From Candidatus Nomurabacteria bacterium (GTDB lineage Bacteria > Patescibacteriota > Minisyncoccia > Phycocordibacterales > UBA9973), in contig PMDZ01000011.1 in the NCBI GenBank assembly GCA_003155695.1, positions 18,299 to 57,133 on the forward strand: 38,835 nt of DNA, written 5' to 3'. The notes below the pieces were generated by a model. It saw nothing but the letters and a program-made list of their open reading frames with translations. It ran no database searches and had not been told where the DNA came from. The position numbers and the translations under genes were made by a program. Shown piece after piece: positions 1 through 9,515 of this stretch (position 1 is its first letter; each line of letters begins with the position of its first letter).

Positions 1-332
1 CAACCGGAGCATATTTATATAATTTAGATACTTCTATTCTCGAGCTTGGCAAACACGAAACCAAATCGAAAAATACTTTGGAAAATCAAGTAAGTTTATA
101 TGCCACCCCGGTTCCATTTATAGTTGGGGCGGAGAGTAAGCCGAAAAATTTTACGGCTTGTTCACTCCTGCGAGGTGATTTGAACTGCGATAACCATGTC
201 AACCTCATTGATTTTTCCATTATGGCTTATTGGTACAAGAGGACAAATCCTCCACAGATAGTAGATTTAAGCGGTGACGGCAAGATTACTTTGACGGACT
301 TCAGTATATTAGCATTTAATTGGACTGGCTAA
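1..332 (+). CDS. C-terminal end of a surface protein with type I dockerin repeats (5' partial; frame is open from base 3)
   Basis: Frame open to the window edge (TGAYLYNLDTSILELGKHETKSKN...). Two dockerin-like Ca-binding loops: DLNCDNHVNLID and DLSGDGKITLTD, each followed by FSI-A. Confidence 0.75.
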   Translation, partial: TGAYLYNLDTSILELGKHETKSKNTLENQVSLYATPVPFIVGAESKPKNFTACSLLRGDLNCDNHVNLIDFSIMAYWYKRTNPPQIVDLSGDGKITLTDFSILAFNWTG

Positions 333-380
333 ACCACAGAAGTAGCCGCCCGATTCACGAAGTGAATTTAGGGGTAATGT

Positions 381-1277
381 ATGAAAATAAAAAAATTAAA
401 AATTATATTAATACTTCTCTTTTTTATCCTGAATTTATTTCTGGCAAGTAAAGTATTTGCCGCGACTCTAACTTTGAATCCTTCCAAGGAATCCCTGGGG
501 ATAGGGGAACAGTTCTATGTGGATTTGATGCTAGACCCGGAAGGGCAATCAGTAAATACAATTAGAGGTAGCGTCTCATTTGCAAGCGATAAAGTTTCTT
601 TCGTAAGGGTTGAGGATGGTAAATCACTGGTTAATTTATGGGTAGAGAAACCAAAATTGGAGGGGAACACTATTGGCTTTGCCGGAGTAATTTCCAATGG
701 ATTTGACGGGGTGATTGACCCATTCAACCAAAGTCATAAATTACCGGGATTGATAATTCGTTTGATATTCGAAGCCGAAAATCCCGGGCAAGTCGATTTC
801 TCAACCTCGACATTTTCCTTAAATCTAAATGACGGATTGGGGACGGAAATAGAAGCTCCTTCAGCAAATAGTTCTGTAAATGTTGGTGATTTCTCAAATA
901 TATTAAAATATAAAGCGAGTGGTAATGGAACTCCGGAGTTGGAAGCTTATATAACGCGTGACCCGAATATTTATAACAATAAATATGTCCTCGTTTTCAA
1001 GGCCAACGATAAGGGAACAGGCATAAAAAGTGTTATGATAAAAGAAGGAGGAAGTAGCTGGAAAGAAATAGAGAGCCCTTATCTCCTCAAAGACCAATCC
1101 CGTCACAGTAATATTTCTTTGCAGGCTATGAATTTTTCCGGAGCGGGAGTTTCCATAAATATCAACGGAATTCCTTATGATTGGATATCACTAATCAGGA
1201 TTGCAAGTGTAATCATCACTATTATCGTAGTATTATCCGTTTTAATTATCAAAAAGAAATATGCGAATAAAAAATAA
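381..1277 (+). CDS. Cohesin-domain-like secreted protein with C-terminal TM anchor
   Basis: Signal peptide; cohesin-like segment LTLNPSKESLGIGEQFYVDLMLDPEGQSVNTIRGSVSF...GFAGVISNGF...LIIRLIFEAENPGQVDFSTS; C-terminal TM followed by KKKYANKK. Confidence 0.7.
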   Translation: MKIKKLKIILILLFFILNLFLASKVFAATLTLNPSKESLGIGEQFYVDLMLDPEGQSVNTIRGSVSFASDKVSFVRVEDGKSLVNLWVEKPKLEGNTIGFAGVISNGFDGVIDPFNQSHKLPGLIIRLIFEAENPGQVDFSTSTFSLNLNDGLGTEIEAPSANSSVNVGDFSNILKYKASGNGTPELEAYITRDPNIYNNKYVLVFKANDKGTGIKSVMIKEGGSSWKEIESPYLLKDQSRHSNISLQAMNFSGAGVSININGIPYDWISLIRIASVIITIIVVLSVLIIKKKYANKK

Positions 1278-2214
1278 AAATTTATATTTCTCTTTATTTT
1301 TTTTATTTTTTATAATATCTTTTTTTATCGATATAAGTAAAGTTTCCGCGGCAACCGCCAGCTTTTCTCCCGCATCCGGAACCTATAATGTCGGCGATAC
1401 TATAAAAGTAAGGGTTCTAGCAACAAGCGATAGATCGATCAATGCTTTTTCCGCCAATGTCTCTTTCTCCAAAGATATTTTATCGTTAACGTCAATTTCT
1501 AAAAGTTTATCACTAATAGATTTGTGGCCTCGAGATGCGGTCTATTCAAACAGCGATGGATTTGCGAATTTTGAGGGAGTAATGCTCAACGGTTACACCG
1601 GAAATGCCGGCAATATAATAACTTTGATTTTTAAGGCAAAAGCAGTAGGAACAGCATCTATCCGTTTTACAAACGTTTCAATATTGGCAAATGATGGTAG
1701 TGGTACGGATATTTTTTTGGGTGGGTTGTCCACAGGAACTTTTAATATAGAGAAAGCCGTTGCAGTTGCAAATGTTGAGAAAAAAGCACCGACGCCGACC
1801 CCCGCTTGTATAAATACAAATACCGGAGTACCGGAACCAACCATTTCCTGTATTGCAATAAATGCAATAGATAAAATTAAGGAAGTTGAGGTTGCCAATA
1901 ATTTACCGAACAATTCACTTGTCGTAACTCTCGCTATTATTTTTATAATTATACTTAGTCTTATAACAATTTATTTGTTTTATTTTATTTTTAGAATTAA
2001 AAAATATTTTAAAAATAAATTATTCAAAACCGAAGATATCATAAATAAAAATTTCAAAAATCTGGAAAAAGATATTGAATTAAAAGAAATAAATCTGAAG
2101 AAATCGAAGGGGGTTAAAATTGGCAGGGAACAAGAAGATGATATCTTGGAAGAAGTCGCAGATACCGAAGAGAAGATTATCAAAGAAGTCGAGAAAATTG
2201 AGGATGAAATATGA
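1261..2214 (+). CDS. Cohesin-domain-like membrane protein with cytoplasmic charged tail
   Basis: Signal peptide; ASFSPASGTYNVGDTIKVRVLATSDRSINAFSANVSFSKDILSLTSIS cohesin-like; TM then coiled-coil-like tail. Start overlaps the preceding stop. Confidence 0.7.
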   Translation: MRIKNKNLYFSLFFLFFIISFFIDISKVSAATASFSPASGTYNVGDTIKVRVLATSDRSINAFSANVSFSKDILSLTSISKSLSLIDLWPRDAVYSNSDGFANFEGVMLNGYTGNAGNIITLIFKAKAVGTASIRFTNVSILANDGSGTDIFLGGLSTGTFNIEKAVAVANVEKKAPTPTPACINTNTGVPEPTISCIAINAIDKIKEVEVANNLPNNSLVVTLAIIFIIILSLITIYLFYFIFRIKKYFKNKLFKTEDIINKNFKNLEKDIELKEINLKKSKGVKIGREQEDDILEEVADTEEKIIKEVEKIEDEI

Positions 2215-3563
2215 TTAATTTTTTAAAAAAGAAAATTTTCATTTTATCTATTTTAGGCTTGTTTCTAATACCCTTTTTTTCATTTGCGCAGTCGGTAATA
2301 AATTTGGATGGCCCATCTCTTTTACCTAAAGCTGAAATTTTTACTAGTCCACACACGGGAGATTTCTTGGAAGACTCAACTTTTGAGGTTCCTATTTATA
2401 TAAACACGGAAGGCAATAGTATAAATACCATAAATATAAAATTAAATTTTGACCCGTCCAGGTTATCTATTATAAAACCTTCGGGGGGAAAATCGATTTT
2501 TGGAATTTGGCTTGAACCCCCGAGTTACGATAATAAAGCCGGAACGGCTAGTTTTGTTGGGGTTATTCCTAATGGTATAGTTACAAGTTCGGGACTTATT
2601 GCCACAATAACCTTCAAGGCTATTTCTGTCGGTGAAGCCAGAATTAATTTAACCGATTATACAAGCGCCAATCTTAATGATGGAGTAGGGTCTAATGTTA
2701 AATTAAGTTTAAACGGGTCGTTTTTGACTATTAGTCCTATAACTCCGGAGGGGGTAATGATTTATTCCGATACTCATCCATATCAAGACCATTGGTATAA
2801 CAACAATTCTCCCATTTTGAAGTGGGATTCGCCACCAGGAATAAATGGTTACAGTGTTTTAATCGATTTAAATCCCGGAACCATTCCCCCGATTACAATA
2901 AATACCGATAATTCTTCCATTTCTTATGAAAATTTGAAAGATGGGGTTTGGTACTTCCATGTCAGAGCAAATATAAATGGAGTCTGGGGTAATACTTCAC
3001 ATTTTCAAATAAAAATCGATACGAATCCTCCGGCTTTTTTCACCCCGACTGTTAATACCATAAAAGATAATTCCAATTCAAGTAAATATTTACTTTCATT
3101 TATTACGACGGATTCATTATCAAGTGTGGACCATTATGAAATCGGTATTTTGGATAAAGACCAGGAGAATAATTCTTCTCCTATCTTTGTCCAAACAGAA
3201 AGTCCGTATCTGGTATCAAACGCAAGCAAAAATATACATGTAATAATCAGAGCTTTCGATAATGCCGGAAATATTCGTGAAGCGTCCATTGATCTTTATC
3301 CGGGTGTTAATCTAATCATCGCTCTTAAAAAATATGCTTTATATTTATTTATAATTCTGACCTTCCTTCTTCTTCTCGAACTCATACTGCACTATCTTTT
3401 CGGTCATCATATTATCGACCATGTCAAAAAAATGTTTCTTATTTTCAAAAAGATTTCCTCCGATGATAAAAAATATGAGAAAATCGAAGAGGAGATAAAC
3501 GAAGTTGATAATCCCGTTAATCCTACCGTTCCCGTTCCTCCAAATAATGAAGAAAAACCTTAA
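2211..3563 (+). CDS. Cohesin-domain-like membrane protein with additional beta-sandwich/FN3-like region
   Basis: PIYINTEGNSINTINIKLNFDPSRLSIIKPSGGKSIFGIWLEPP... cohesin-like; C-terminal TM; ATGA overlap with the upstream gene. Confidence 0.68.
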   Translation: MINFLKKKIFILSILGLFLIPFFSFAQSVINLDGPSLLPKAEIFTSPHTGDFLEDSTFEVPIYINTEGNSINTINIKLNFDPSRLSIIKPSGGKSIFGIWLEPPSYDNKAGTASFVGVIPNGIVTSSGLIATITFKAISVGEARINLTDYTSANLNDGVGSNVKLSLNGSFLTISPITPEGVMIYSDTHPYQDHWYNNNSPILKWDSPPGINGYSVLIDLNPGTIPPITINTDNSSISYENLKDGVWYFHVRANINGVWGNTSHFQIKIDTNPPAFFTPTVNTIKDNSNSSKYLLSFITTDSLSSVDHYEIGILDKDQENNSSPIFVQTESPYLVSNASKNIHVIIRAFDNAGNIREASIDLYPGVNLIIALKKYALYLFIILTFLLLLELILHYLFGHHIIDHVKKMFLIFKKISSDDKKYEKIEEEINEVDNPVNPTVPVPPNNEEKP

Positions 3564-3671
3564 AATATAAGGCCTATAAAAGGCTTTTTGCCCTTTATTT
3601 TTATCTAAAAATTTGCTATAATGAAAGGAGTAATTGCCCGATATTAGAGGGTATTTTACATTATTATTACA

Positions 3672-5768
3672 ATGAAAAAAGATGATAAAAAAGACAAAAA
3701 AGAAGTAAAATATGGAGCCGAGCAAATATCGGTTCTTGAAGGACTTGAGCCGGTTAGACGCCGTCCGGGGATGTATATAGGTACTACCGGAGTTGAAGGA
3801 TTGCACCATTTAATTTGGGAAATTTTCGATAACTCACGGGATGAAGCCATGGGTGGATTCTCTGACCACATTGAAGTGGTTCTCTTGCCGGATAATTCGG
3901 TCCGTATTGTCGATAACGGTCGTGGTATTCCTGTTGGAATTCATTCCAAAACAAAAGTATCGGCACTTGAAACGGTCATGACGACACTTCACGCCGGAGG
4001 AAAATTCGGCGGGGAAGATAGTGGTTACAAAGTTTCCGGAGGTCTTCATGGAGTCGGAGCCTCGGTTGTCAATGCGCTTTCTATTTACACAAAAGCTGAA
4101 GTTCACGTTGATGGAGGAAAATATGTTCAGGAATATTCTCAAGGGAAACGCAAAGCTTTAGTTAAAAAAGTTGGTTCTTCCAAACTCCACGGTACAATAA
4201 TCTCTTTCAAGCCTGATGAAGAAATATTTAAACTTGCCAAGTTTGATTTGGAAACAGTCTTGAATCATTTGCGTCAGCAAGCATATCTGGTCAAAGGTTT
4301 AAGGATAGATATATTGGATGCACGCGAATGGGATGGGGAAAAAGGAAAAAAAGATTTCAATGATATTTTTTGGTTTAGAGAACTTGAACTTGAGATACCG
4401 TCAACGACTTACTATTTTGAGGGAGGGCTGATATCTCTGGTAAAATTTTACAACAAAAGCGAGAAGCCTATTCACTCTACTGTATTCTATGTTGAGAAAG
4501 AATTGGATAATGTCGGAGTCGAGATTGCTCTGCAGTATGTCGATGATATAAATTTTGATATTTTGCCTTTTGCCAATAATATTTACACCGGTGAAGGAGG
4601 TACTCATGTCACCGGTTTCAAGACAACACTCACTCGTGTTTTGAATACATATGGCAAAAAGAATAATTTAATTAAAGAACTTGATGGTGGTTTTACCGGA
4701 GACGATGTTCTGGAAGGCTTAACGGCTGTCATATCAGTCAAGCTTCGTGAAATTCAGTTTGAGGGGCAAACTAAGGCTAAACTCGGTTCTCCTGAAGCTC
4801 AAGGTGCTGTCTCAACTGTCTTTGGCGATGCATTTTCGGCTTTTCTTGAGGAGAATCCAGATGAAGCCAAGTCTATAATAAGTAAATCCCTGCTTGCTCT
4901 TCGGGCTCGCAAAGCGGCCAAAGCGGCCAAAGACTCGGTTCTGCGTAAAGGAGCGCTTGAAGGCATGACTCTTCCGGGCAAACTTGCTGACTGCCAGGTA
5001 AAAGATGCCTCTTTGGCCGAATTATTTATTGTCGAGGGAGATTCGGCAGGAGGTACAGCTAAAATGGGTAGAGATAGAAAAACCCAAGCTATTCTTCCTC
5101 TTCGTGGAAAAATTTTGAATGTTGAACGTGCACGACTGGATAGAATGCTCGGCAGTGAACAAATAAAAAATCTTGTTATTGCCATGGGGACTTCTATCGG
5201 TGACACTTTTGACCTCGAGAAAATTCGTTATCACAAAATAATTATTGCCACCGATGCCGATGTGGACGGAGCCCATATTCGAACTCTGATTCTAACTTTA
5301 ATGTATCGATACTTCCGACCGATTCTTGATGCCGGTTATGTTTACATTGCCCAGCCGCCACTTTTCAAAATAAAAAGAGGCAAAGAAATCATGTATGCTT
5401 ATTCCGACCAGGAGAGAGACAAACTTCTCGGGAAAGATGCGGCTGTGCTTTCAGAATTGCTTGCCGAATCGGCAAACGAATCCGCCGACACCGAAGGCTC
5501 CAGCGAAGAAATAGAAGAAGAGGAAGAGACAAAAGACAAAAAACAATCTAGCAAAATTCATGTTCAGCGATATAAAGGTTTGGGAGAAATGAATGCCGAG
5601 GAACTTTGGGAAACAACGATGGATCCGGCCAAACGTGTTCTAAAACAGGTAGCCATAAACGATGCCGAAGTTGCGAATAAAGTTTTTGAAATGTTGATGG
5701 GTTCAGAAGTTCCACCACGCAAAACTTTCATCCAATCCAACGCCAAAATGGCAAACTTGGATTTCTAA
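3672..5768 (+). CDS. gyrB: DNA gyrase subunit B
   Basis: GLEPVRRRPGMYIGTTGVEGLHHLIWEIFDNSRDEA; VEGDSAGGTAKMGRDRKTQAILPLRGKILNVE; QRYKGLGEMNAEELWETTMDP. Acidic insertion before the QRYKGLGEM motif. Confidence 0.95.
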   Translation: MKKDDKKDKKEVKYGAEQISVLEGLEPVRRRPGMYIGTTGVEGLHHLIWEIFDNSRDEAMGGFSDHIEVVLLPDNSVRIVDNGRGIPVGIHSKTKVSALETVMTTLHAGGKFGGEDSGYKVSGGLHGVGASVVNALSIYTKAEVHVDGGKYVQEYSQGKRKALVKKVGSSKLHGTIISFKPDEEIFKLAKFDLETVLNHLRQQAYLVKGLRIDILDAREWDGEKGKKDFNDIFWFRELELEIPSTTYYFEGGLISLVKFYNKSEKPIHSTVFYVEKELDNVGVEIALQYVDDINFDILPFANNIYTGEGGTHVTGFKTTLTRVLNTYGKKNNLIKELDGGFTGDDVLEGLTAVISVKLREIQFEGQTKAKLGSPEAQGAVSTVFGDAFSAFLEENPDEAKSIISKSLLALRARKAAKAAKDSVLRKGALEGMTLPGKLADCQVKDASLAELFIVEGDSAGGTAKMGRDRKTQAILPLRGKILNVERARLDRMLGSEQIKNLVIAMGTSIGDTFDLEKIRYHKIIIATDADVDGAHIRTLILTLMYRYFRPILDAGYVYIAQPPLFKIKRGKEIMYAYSDQERDKLLGKDAAVLSELLAESANESADTEGSSEEIEEEEETKDKKQSSKIHVQRYKGLGEMNAEELWETTMDPAKRVLKQVAINDAEVANKVFEMLMGSEVPPRKTFIQSNAKMANLDF

Positions 5769-5799
5769 TAAAAAACCCTCCGTTGGAGGGCTTTTTATT
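5767..5799 (+). terminator. Bidirectional intrinsic terminator between convergent gyrB and thrS
   Basis: AATAAAAAACCCTCCgttGGAGGGCTTTTTATT hairpin with flanking A/T tracts. Confidence 0.9.
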
Positions 5800-5802
5800 A
5801 TT

Positions 5803-7548
5803 TTAATTTAAAGTTTTTTCGGAGATTTCTTTTTTGAGTCTTTCTAAGAATTTTTCTACTGTGATTCCTTCCAGCTTTTCCGTTCTCCCTTCAACCGTTA
5901 TAACCTTGGCCTCTTTCTCTTTGTCACCGATAACGATTACATAAGGAACTTTTTGCATTTTAGCGGTTCGGATTCTTTTGCCGAGAGATTCATTTGAATC
6001 GTCTAATTTTACACGGATATCTTTTTCTTTCAGAGTCTCATAAACCGAATCGGTATATTCCTTCTGGTGTTCGGAAATAGGCAAGACAACAACTTGGACA
6101 GGGGAAAGCCAAAGTGGGAAAACTCCTGCTAAATGTTCGATAAGAGTAGACAAAAATCTTTCAATCGAACCCATAACGGCACAGTGAATCATGACAACTT
6201 GCTCTTTTTCACCTTTTTCATTAATACAAGTTAGTCCGAAGTTTTTCGGCATATTAAAATCAAGTTGAATTGTTGCGACTTGGAGAACTCTACCAATGGA
6301 GTCATGTGAAATAAAATCTATTTTAGGTCCATAAAATGCGGCTTCTCCCGGGCCGTCAATCCAGTTAGCTCCTTTTTTCTCCATCAAACTTTTTAATGAT
6401 TTTTCTGCCTTTTCCCAAACTTCCTTGTCTCCTAAATATTTCTCCATATGAGCTTCATCATGACGGGACAATCGTAATTGCAGTTTGAATCCGAAAGAAT
6501 TATAAAAAGTTTCTATAATTTCCCAGATATCCATTACTTCTTTTTCTATTTGGTTTTCCCGGCAGAAAACATGAGAATCATCTTGAGTTATCGAAAGAAC
6601 CCGTGAAAGACCGGATAATTCTCCCGATTGCTCATCTCGATATACCATAGTTGTTTCGGCATATCTTTGAGGCATATCCTTGTAACTATGAAGCTCGGAA
6701 TCGAATATCTGGGTATGATGCGGACAATTCATCGGCTTCATTGCGTATATATGATCTTCTCTGGTATGTATTTTAAACAAATCATCAGCAAATTTTGCCC
6801 AATGTCCTGAAGTTTCGTAGAGTTCTTTTTTGGTAATGTGAGGAATTGTTACTTTCTGATAACCTTTTGGTTTACGAAGTTCCCATATATAATCGTTCAA
6901 TAATTCTCTTATTATTGTTCCTTTCGGTGTCCAAAGAGGAAGACCTGCACCAACCAAATCGGAGAAAACAAATAGTCCCATTTCTTTGCCGATTTTTCTA
7001 TGGTCGCGTCTTTTAGCTTCTTCTTGCTGAAAAATATAAGCATCAAGTTCTTCTTTGGTATTAAATGCCAGACCGTAGATACGAGTCAGCATTTTATTTT
7101 TCTCGTCTCCGCGCCAATAAGCTCCGGCAATGCGTTCGAGTTTAAATGAGCCGTCTTTGATGTCTTTCATATTTCCGATATGGCCTCCTCGGCAAAGGTC
7201 GGAAAAATTCCCTGAAGTGTAGACTGTAATTTCTTCACCCTTTTCGGCGATTTCATTTATAAGTTCAATTTTGTATTCATTCCCGGCGAACATTTCGAGA
7301 GCTTCCTGTTTGGTCAAAACTTTCTTTTCGAAAGTTGTCCAAGTCTTCGCTAGTTCCTTCATTTTAGATTCAATTTTGGCTAAATCGGCATCGGTAATTT
7401 TACCTGCTACATCCACATCATAATAAAAGCCATTATCAACGGCTGGGCCTAAGGTTATCTTTGAACCAGGGTAAAGCTCCAATATTGAGGCACCTAATAA
7501 GTGGGAGAGCGAATGACGCAAATGCATTAATTTTTCGGTGTTTTCCAT
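5803..7548 (-). CDS. thrS: Threonyl-tRNA synthetase lacking the N-terminal TGS domain
   Basis: HSLSHLLGASILELYPGSKITLGPAVDNGFYYD; CRGGH; MKPMNCPHHTQIF; class II motifs; anticodon-binding C-terminus. Confidence 0.95.
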   Translation of the reverse strand: MENTEKLMHLRHSLSHLLGASILELYPGSKITLGPAVDNGFYYDVDVAGKITDADLAKIESKMKELAKTWTTFEKKVLTKQEALEMFAGNEYKIELINEIAEKGEEITVYTSGNFSDLCRGGHIGNMKDIKDGSFKLERIAGAYWRGDEKNKMLTRIYGLAFNTKEELDAYIFQQEEAKRRDHRKIGKEMGLFVFSDLVGAGLPLWTPKGTIIRELLNDYIWELRKPKGYQKVTIPHITKKELYETSGHWAKFADDLFKIHTREDHIYAMKPMNCPHHTQIFDSELHSYKDMPQRYAETTMVYRDEQSGELSGLSRVLSITQDDSHVFCRENQIEKEVMDIWEIIETFYNSFGFKLQLRLSRHDEAHMEKYLGDKEVWEKAEKSLKSLMEKKGANWIDGPGEAAFYGPKIDFISHDSIGRVLQVATIQLDFNMPKNFGLTCINEKGEKEQVVMIHCAVMGSIERFLSTLIEHLAGVFPLWLSPVQVVVLPISEHQKEYTDSVYETLKEKDIRVKLDDSNESLGKRIRTAKMQKVPYVIVIGDKEKEAKVITVEGRTEKLEGITVEKFLERLKKEISEKTLN

Positions 7549-7605
7549 ATCCCATATAATAACACAATAATTAATCCTAAGAAACCCTTATAATTGAAGT
7601 TGCAT

Positions 7606-7627
7606 TTTAATAGAAAATCGGTATACT
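7606..7627 (+). promoter_or_regulatory. Predicted rpmF promoter; -10 ends 6 nt before the ATG
   Basis: TTGCAT-N16-TATACT immediately upstream of ATG 7634. Confidence 0.5.
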
Positions 7628-7633
7628 ATTCAT

Positions 7634-7843
7634 ATGGTTATACGAATGAGGAGTACGCATTCCCACACAGGGAATCGAAGGTCACATCATGCTTTGAAAG
7701 CATCTCTTTTTACTACGTGTTCAAACTGTGGTGAGAAGAAAGAGACCCATATAGTTTGTAAACATTGTGGTTTTTACAATGGACGAAAAGTTTTGGATGT
7801 GGTTAAAAAAGTAGAGAAAAAGCAGGCAAAAAAGAAGAAATAG
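7634..7843 (+). CDS. rpmF: 50S ribosomal protein L32
   Basis: MVIRMRSTHSHTGNRRSHHALKAS...CSNCGEKKETHIVCKHCGFYNGR zinc ribbon. Confidence 0.93.
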   Translation: MVIRMRSTHSHTGNRRSHHALKASLFTTCSNCGEKKETHIVCKHCGFYNGRKVLDVVKKVEKKQAKKKK

Positions 7844-7906
7844 GTTCTAGTTTTTAGGTTCTAAAAATTATTTCTAGAAGCTGGAAACTAGCCCCTAATT
7901 AATTTT

Positions 7907-8818
7907 ATGGCAAACAGGCACCTTTCACGTTCAATAGTTCTTCAAACCCTCTTCGAGTGGGATTTCGCTGTCTCAAAAGACGCGGACACGGAAGAAATGC
8001 TTGAGCGCAATATTGAAGAATTTGGTCCAGGCCTTGATGATTCAAACTTTATGTCGGAGCTCTTTCAAGGTGTAATCAAGAAGAAAGCGATTATTGACGA
8101 GATTATTGAAAAAGCCGCCCCCGATTGGCCCATAGACAAAATCTCAATAGTTGACCGCAACATTCTTCGTATCGGATTATATGAATTGCTTTTCGGCGAC
8201 CGTGCCCAAGTCCCACCGAAAGTGGCGATTAACGAGGCCATTGAACTGGCAAAAAGTTTCGGCGGAGAAAATTCGAGTAAATTTATCAATGGAGTCCTTG
8301 GTGGAGTCTATAAAGAGATAGGCGAGCCCGGTAAAGACGAAGTCAGCAAGAAAAACAAACATTTTGAAACTGACCCGGCAAAATTCCCGATTGAGAAAAA
8401 AGCCGGGGCGGTTGTTTATGCAATTCACAACGATGAAATAAATTTTGCTTTCGTACATGACGTTTTTGGTTATTGGACTTTATCAAAAGGAGGTATCGAA
8501 GAGAAAGATAATGAAGAAGAAGGGGCTGTAAGGGAAATTAAAGAAGAAATGGGTCTTGATATTAAAATCAAAGAATTACTTGGACGTAACGAATATATCG
8601 CTTGCCATCCGGAAAAAGGGAAAATACGAAAACAGGTTGTATTCTTTCTGGCAAAATCAGAGTACACAGATATTGTCCTTGAAAAAGGAACCGGAGGTCT
8701 TGATGATGCCAAGTGGTTCAAACTTGAAGAAGTCCCAAATCTAAAAATGTACGACAATATGATTCCGCTTTTGACCAAAGCCATAGAAATTTTAACCAAG
8801 CCCACATCAGCCAATTAA
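7907..8818 (+). CDS. nusB: NusB antitermination factor fused to a C-terminal Nudix hydrolase domain
   Basis: N-terminus NusB (RHLSRSIVLQTLFEWDF...ISIVDRNILRIGLYELLF...VPPKVAINEAIELAKSFGGENSSKFINGVLGGVYKE); C-terminus Nudix-like box GGIEEKDNEEEGAVREIKEEMGL. Confidence 0.9.
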   Translation: MANRHLSRSIVLQTLFEWDFAVSKDADTEEMLERNIEEFGPGLDDSNFMSELFQGVIKKKAIIDEIIEKAAPDWPIDKISIVDRNILRIGLYELLFGDRAQVPPKVAINEAIELAKSFGGENSSKFINGVLGGVYKEIGEPGKDEVSKKNKHFETDPAKFPIEKKAGAVVYAIHNDEINFAFVHDVFGYWTLSKGGIEEKDNEEEGAVREIKEEMGLDIKIKELLGRNEYIACHPEKGKIRKQVVFFLAKSEYTDIVLEKGTGGLDDAKWFKLEEVPNLKMYDNMIPLLTKAIEILTKPTSAN

Positions 8819-8819
8819 C

Positions 8820-9515
8820 ATGATAGACTTTTCACAATTCGAAAAAAAGACAAATATTATATTTAATGATAAAAAGCTTCTGGAACAAGCATTTATTCAC
8901 CGTTCATATATAAATGAAAATACCGGGTCGCAATTATCGCACAATGAACGTTTGGAATTTTTGGGAGACGCTGTTCTCGAACTTATCGTCACCGATTATT
9001 TATACAACAAATATCCCGACCAAGATGAGGGGAGTTTGACTGCTTATAGGTCATCGCTCGTTAATGCGATTATTATCGGAGAAGTGGCTATGGACATCGG
9101 AATGAATGAATATTTGCTTCTTTCAAAAGGTGAGTCCAAAGATGTCGGCAAAGCTCGAGGCTATATTCTCGCCAATACTTACGAAGCCTATGTCGGAGCA
9201 GTCTATCTTGACCGCGGATACGATGTAGCCAAAGATTTCATCGCGGGGACACTTTTCGGAAAGATTGAAGCTATCGTGGCCAAGAAATTATGGCGAGACC
9301 ACAAGAGTTTAATTCAAGAAAAATCTCAAGAATATTTAAACGTCACCCCGAACTATAAAGTTTTGAGTGAAGTCGGACCAGACCACGATAAACATTTCAC
9401 TATCGGAATATTTTTCGGAGACGAACTGGTTGCCGAAGGCAAAGGTAAATCAAAACAAGAAGCCGAGCAAGAAGCCGCGCGCGGTGCATTAGAAGTTAAG
9501 GAGTGGCTTGATTAA
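8820..9515 (+). CDS. rnc: Ribonuclease III
   Basis: NERLEFLGDAVLELIVTDYLY signature; C-terminal dsRBD (GKGKSKQEAEQEAARGAL). Confidence 0.95.
   Translation: MIDFSQFEKKTNIIFNDKKLLEQAFIHRSYINENTGSQLSHNERLEFLGDAVLELIVTDYLYNKYPDQDEGSLTAYRSSLVNAIIIGEVAMDIGMNEYLLLSKGESKDVGKARGYILANTYEAYVGAVYLDRGYDVAKDFIAGTLFGKIEAIVAKKLWRDHKSLIQEKSQEYLNVTPNYKVLSEVGPDHDKHFTIGIFFGDELVAEGKGKSKQEAEQEAARGALEVKEWLD

Noticed and set aside
3570-3600. Terminator between cohesin protein 3 and gyrB
   Set aside because: Only a weak GCCT/AGGC hairpin followed by TTTTT; not confident enough to annotate.
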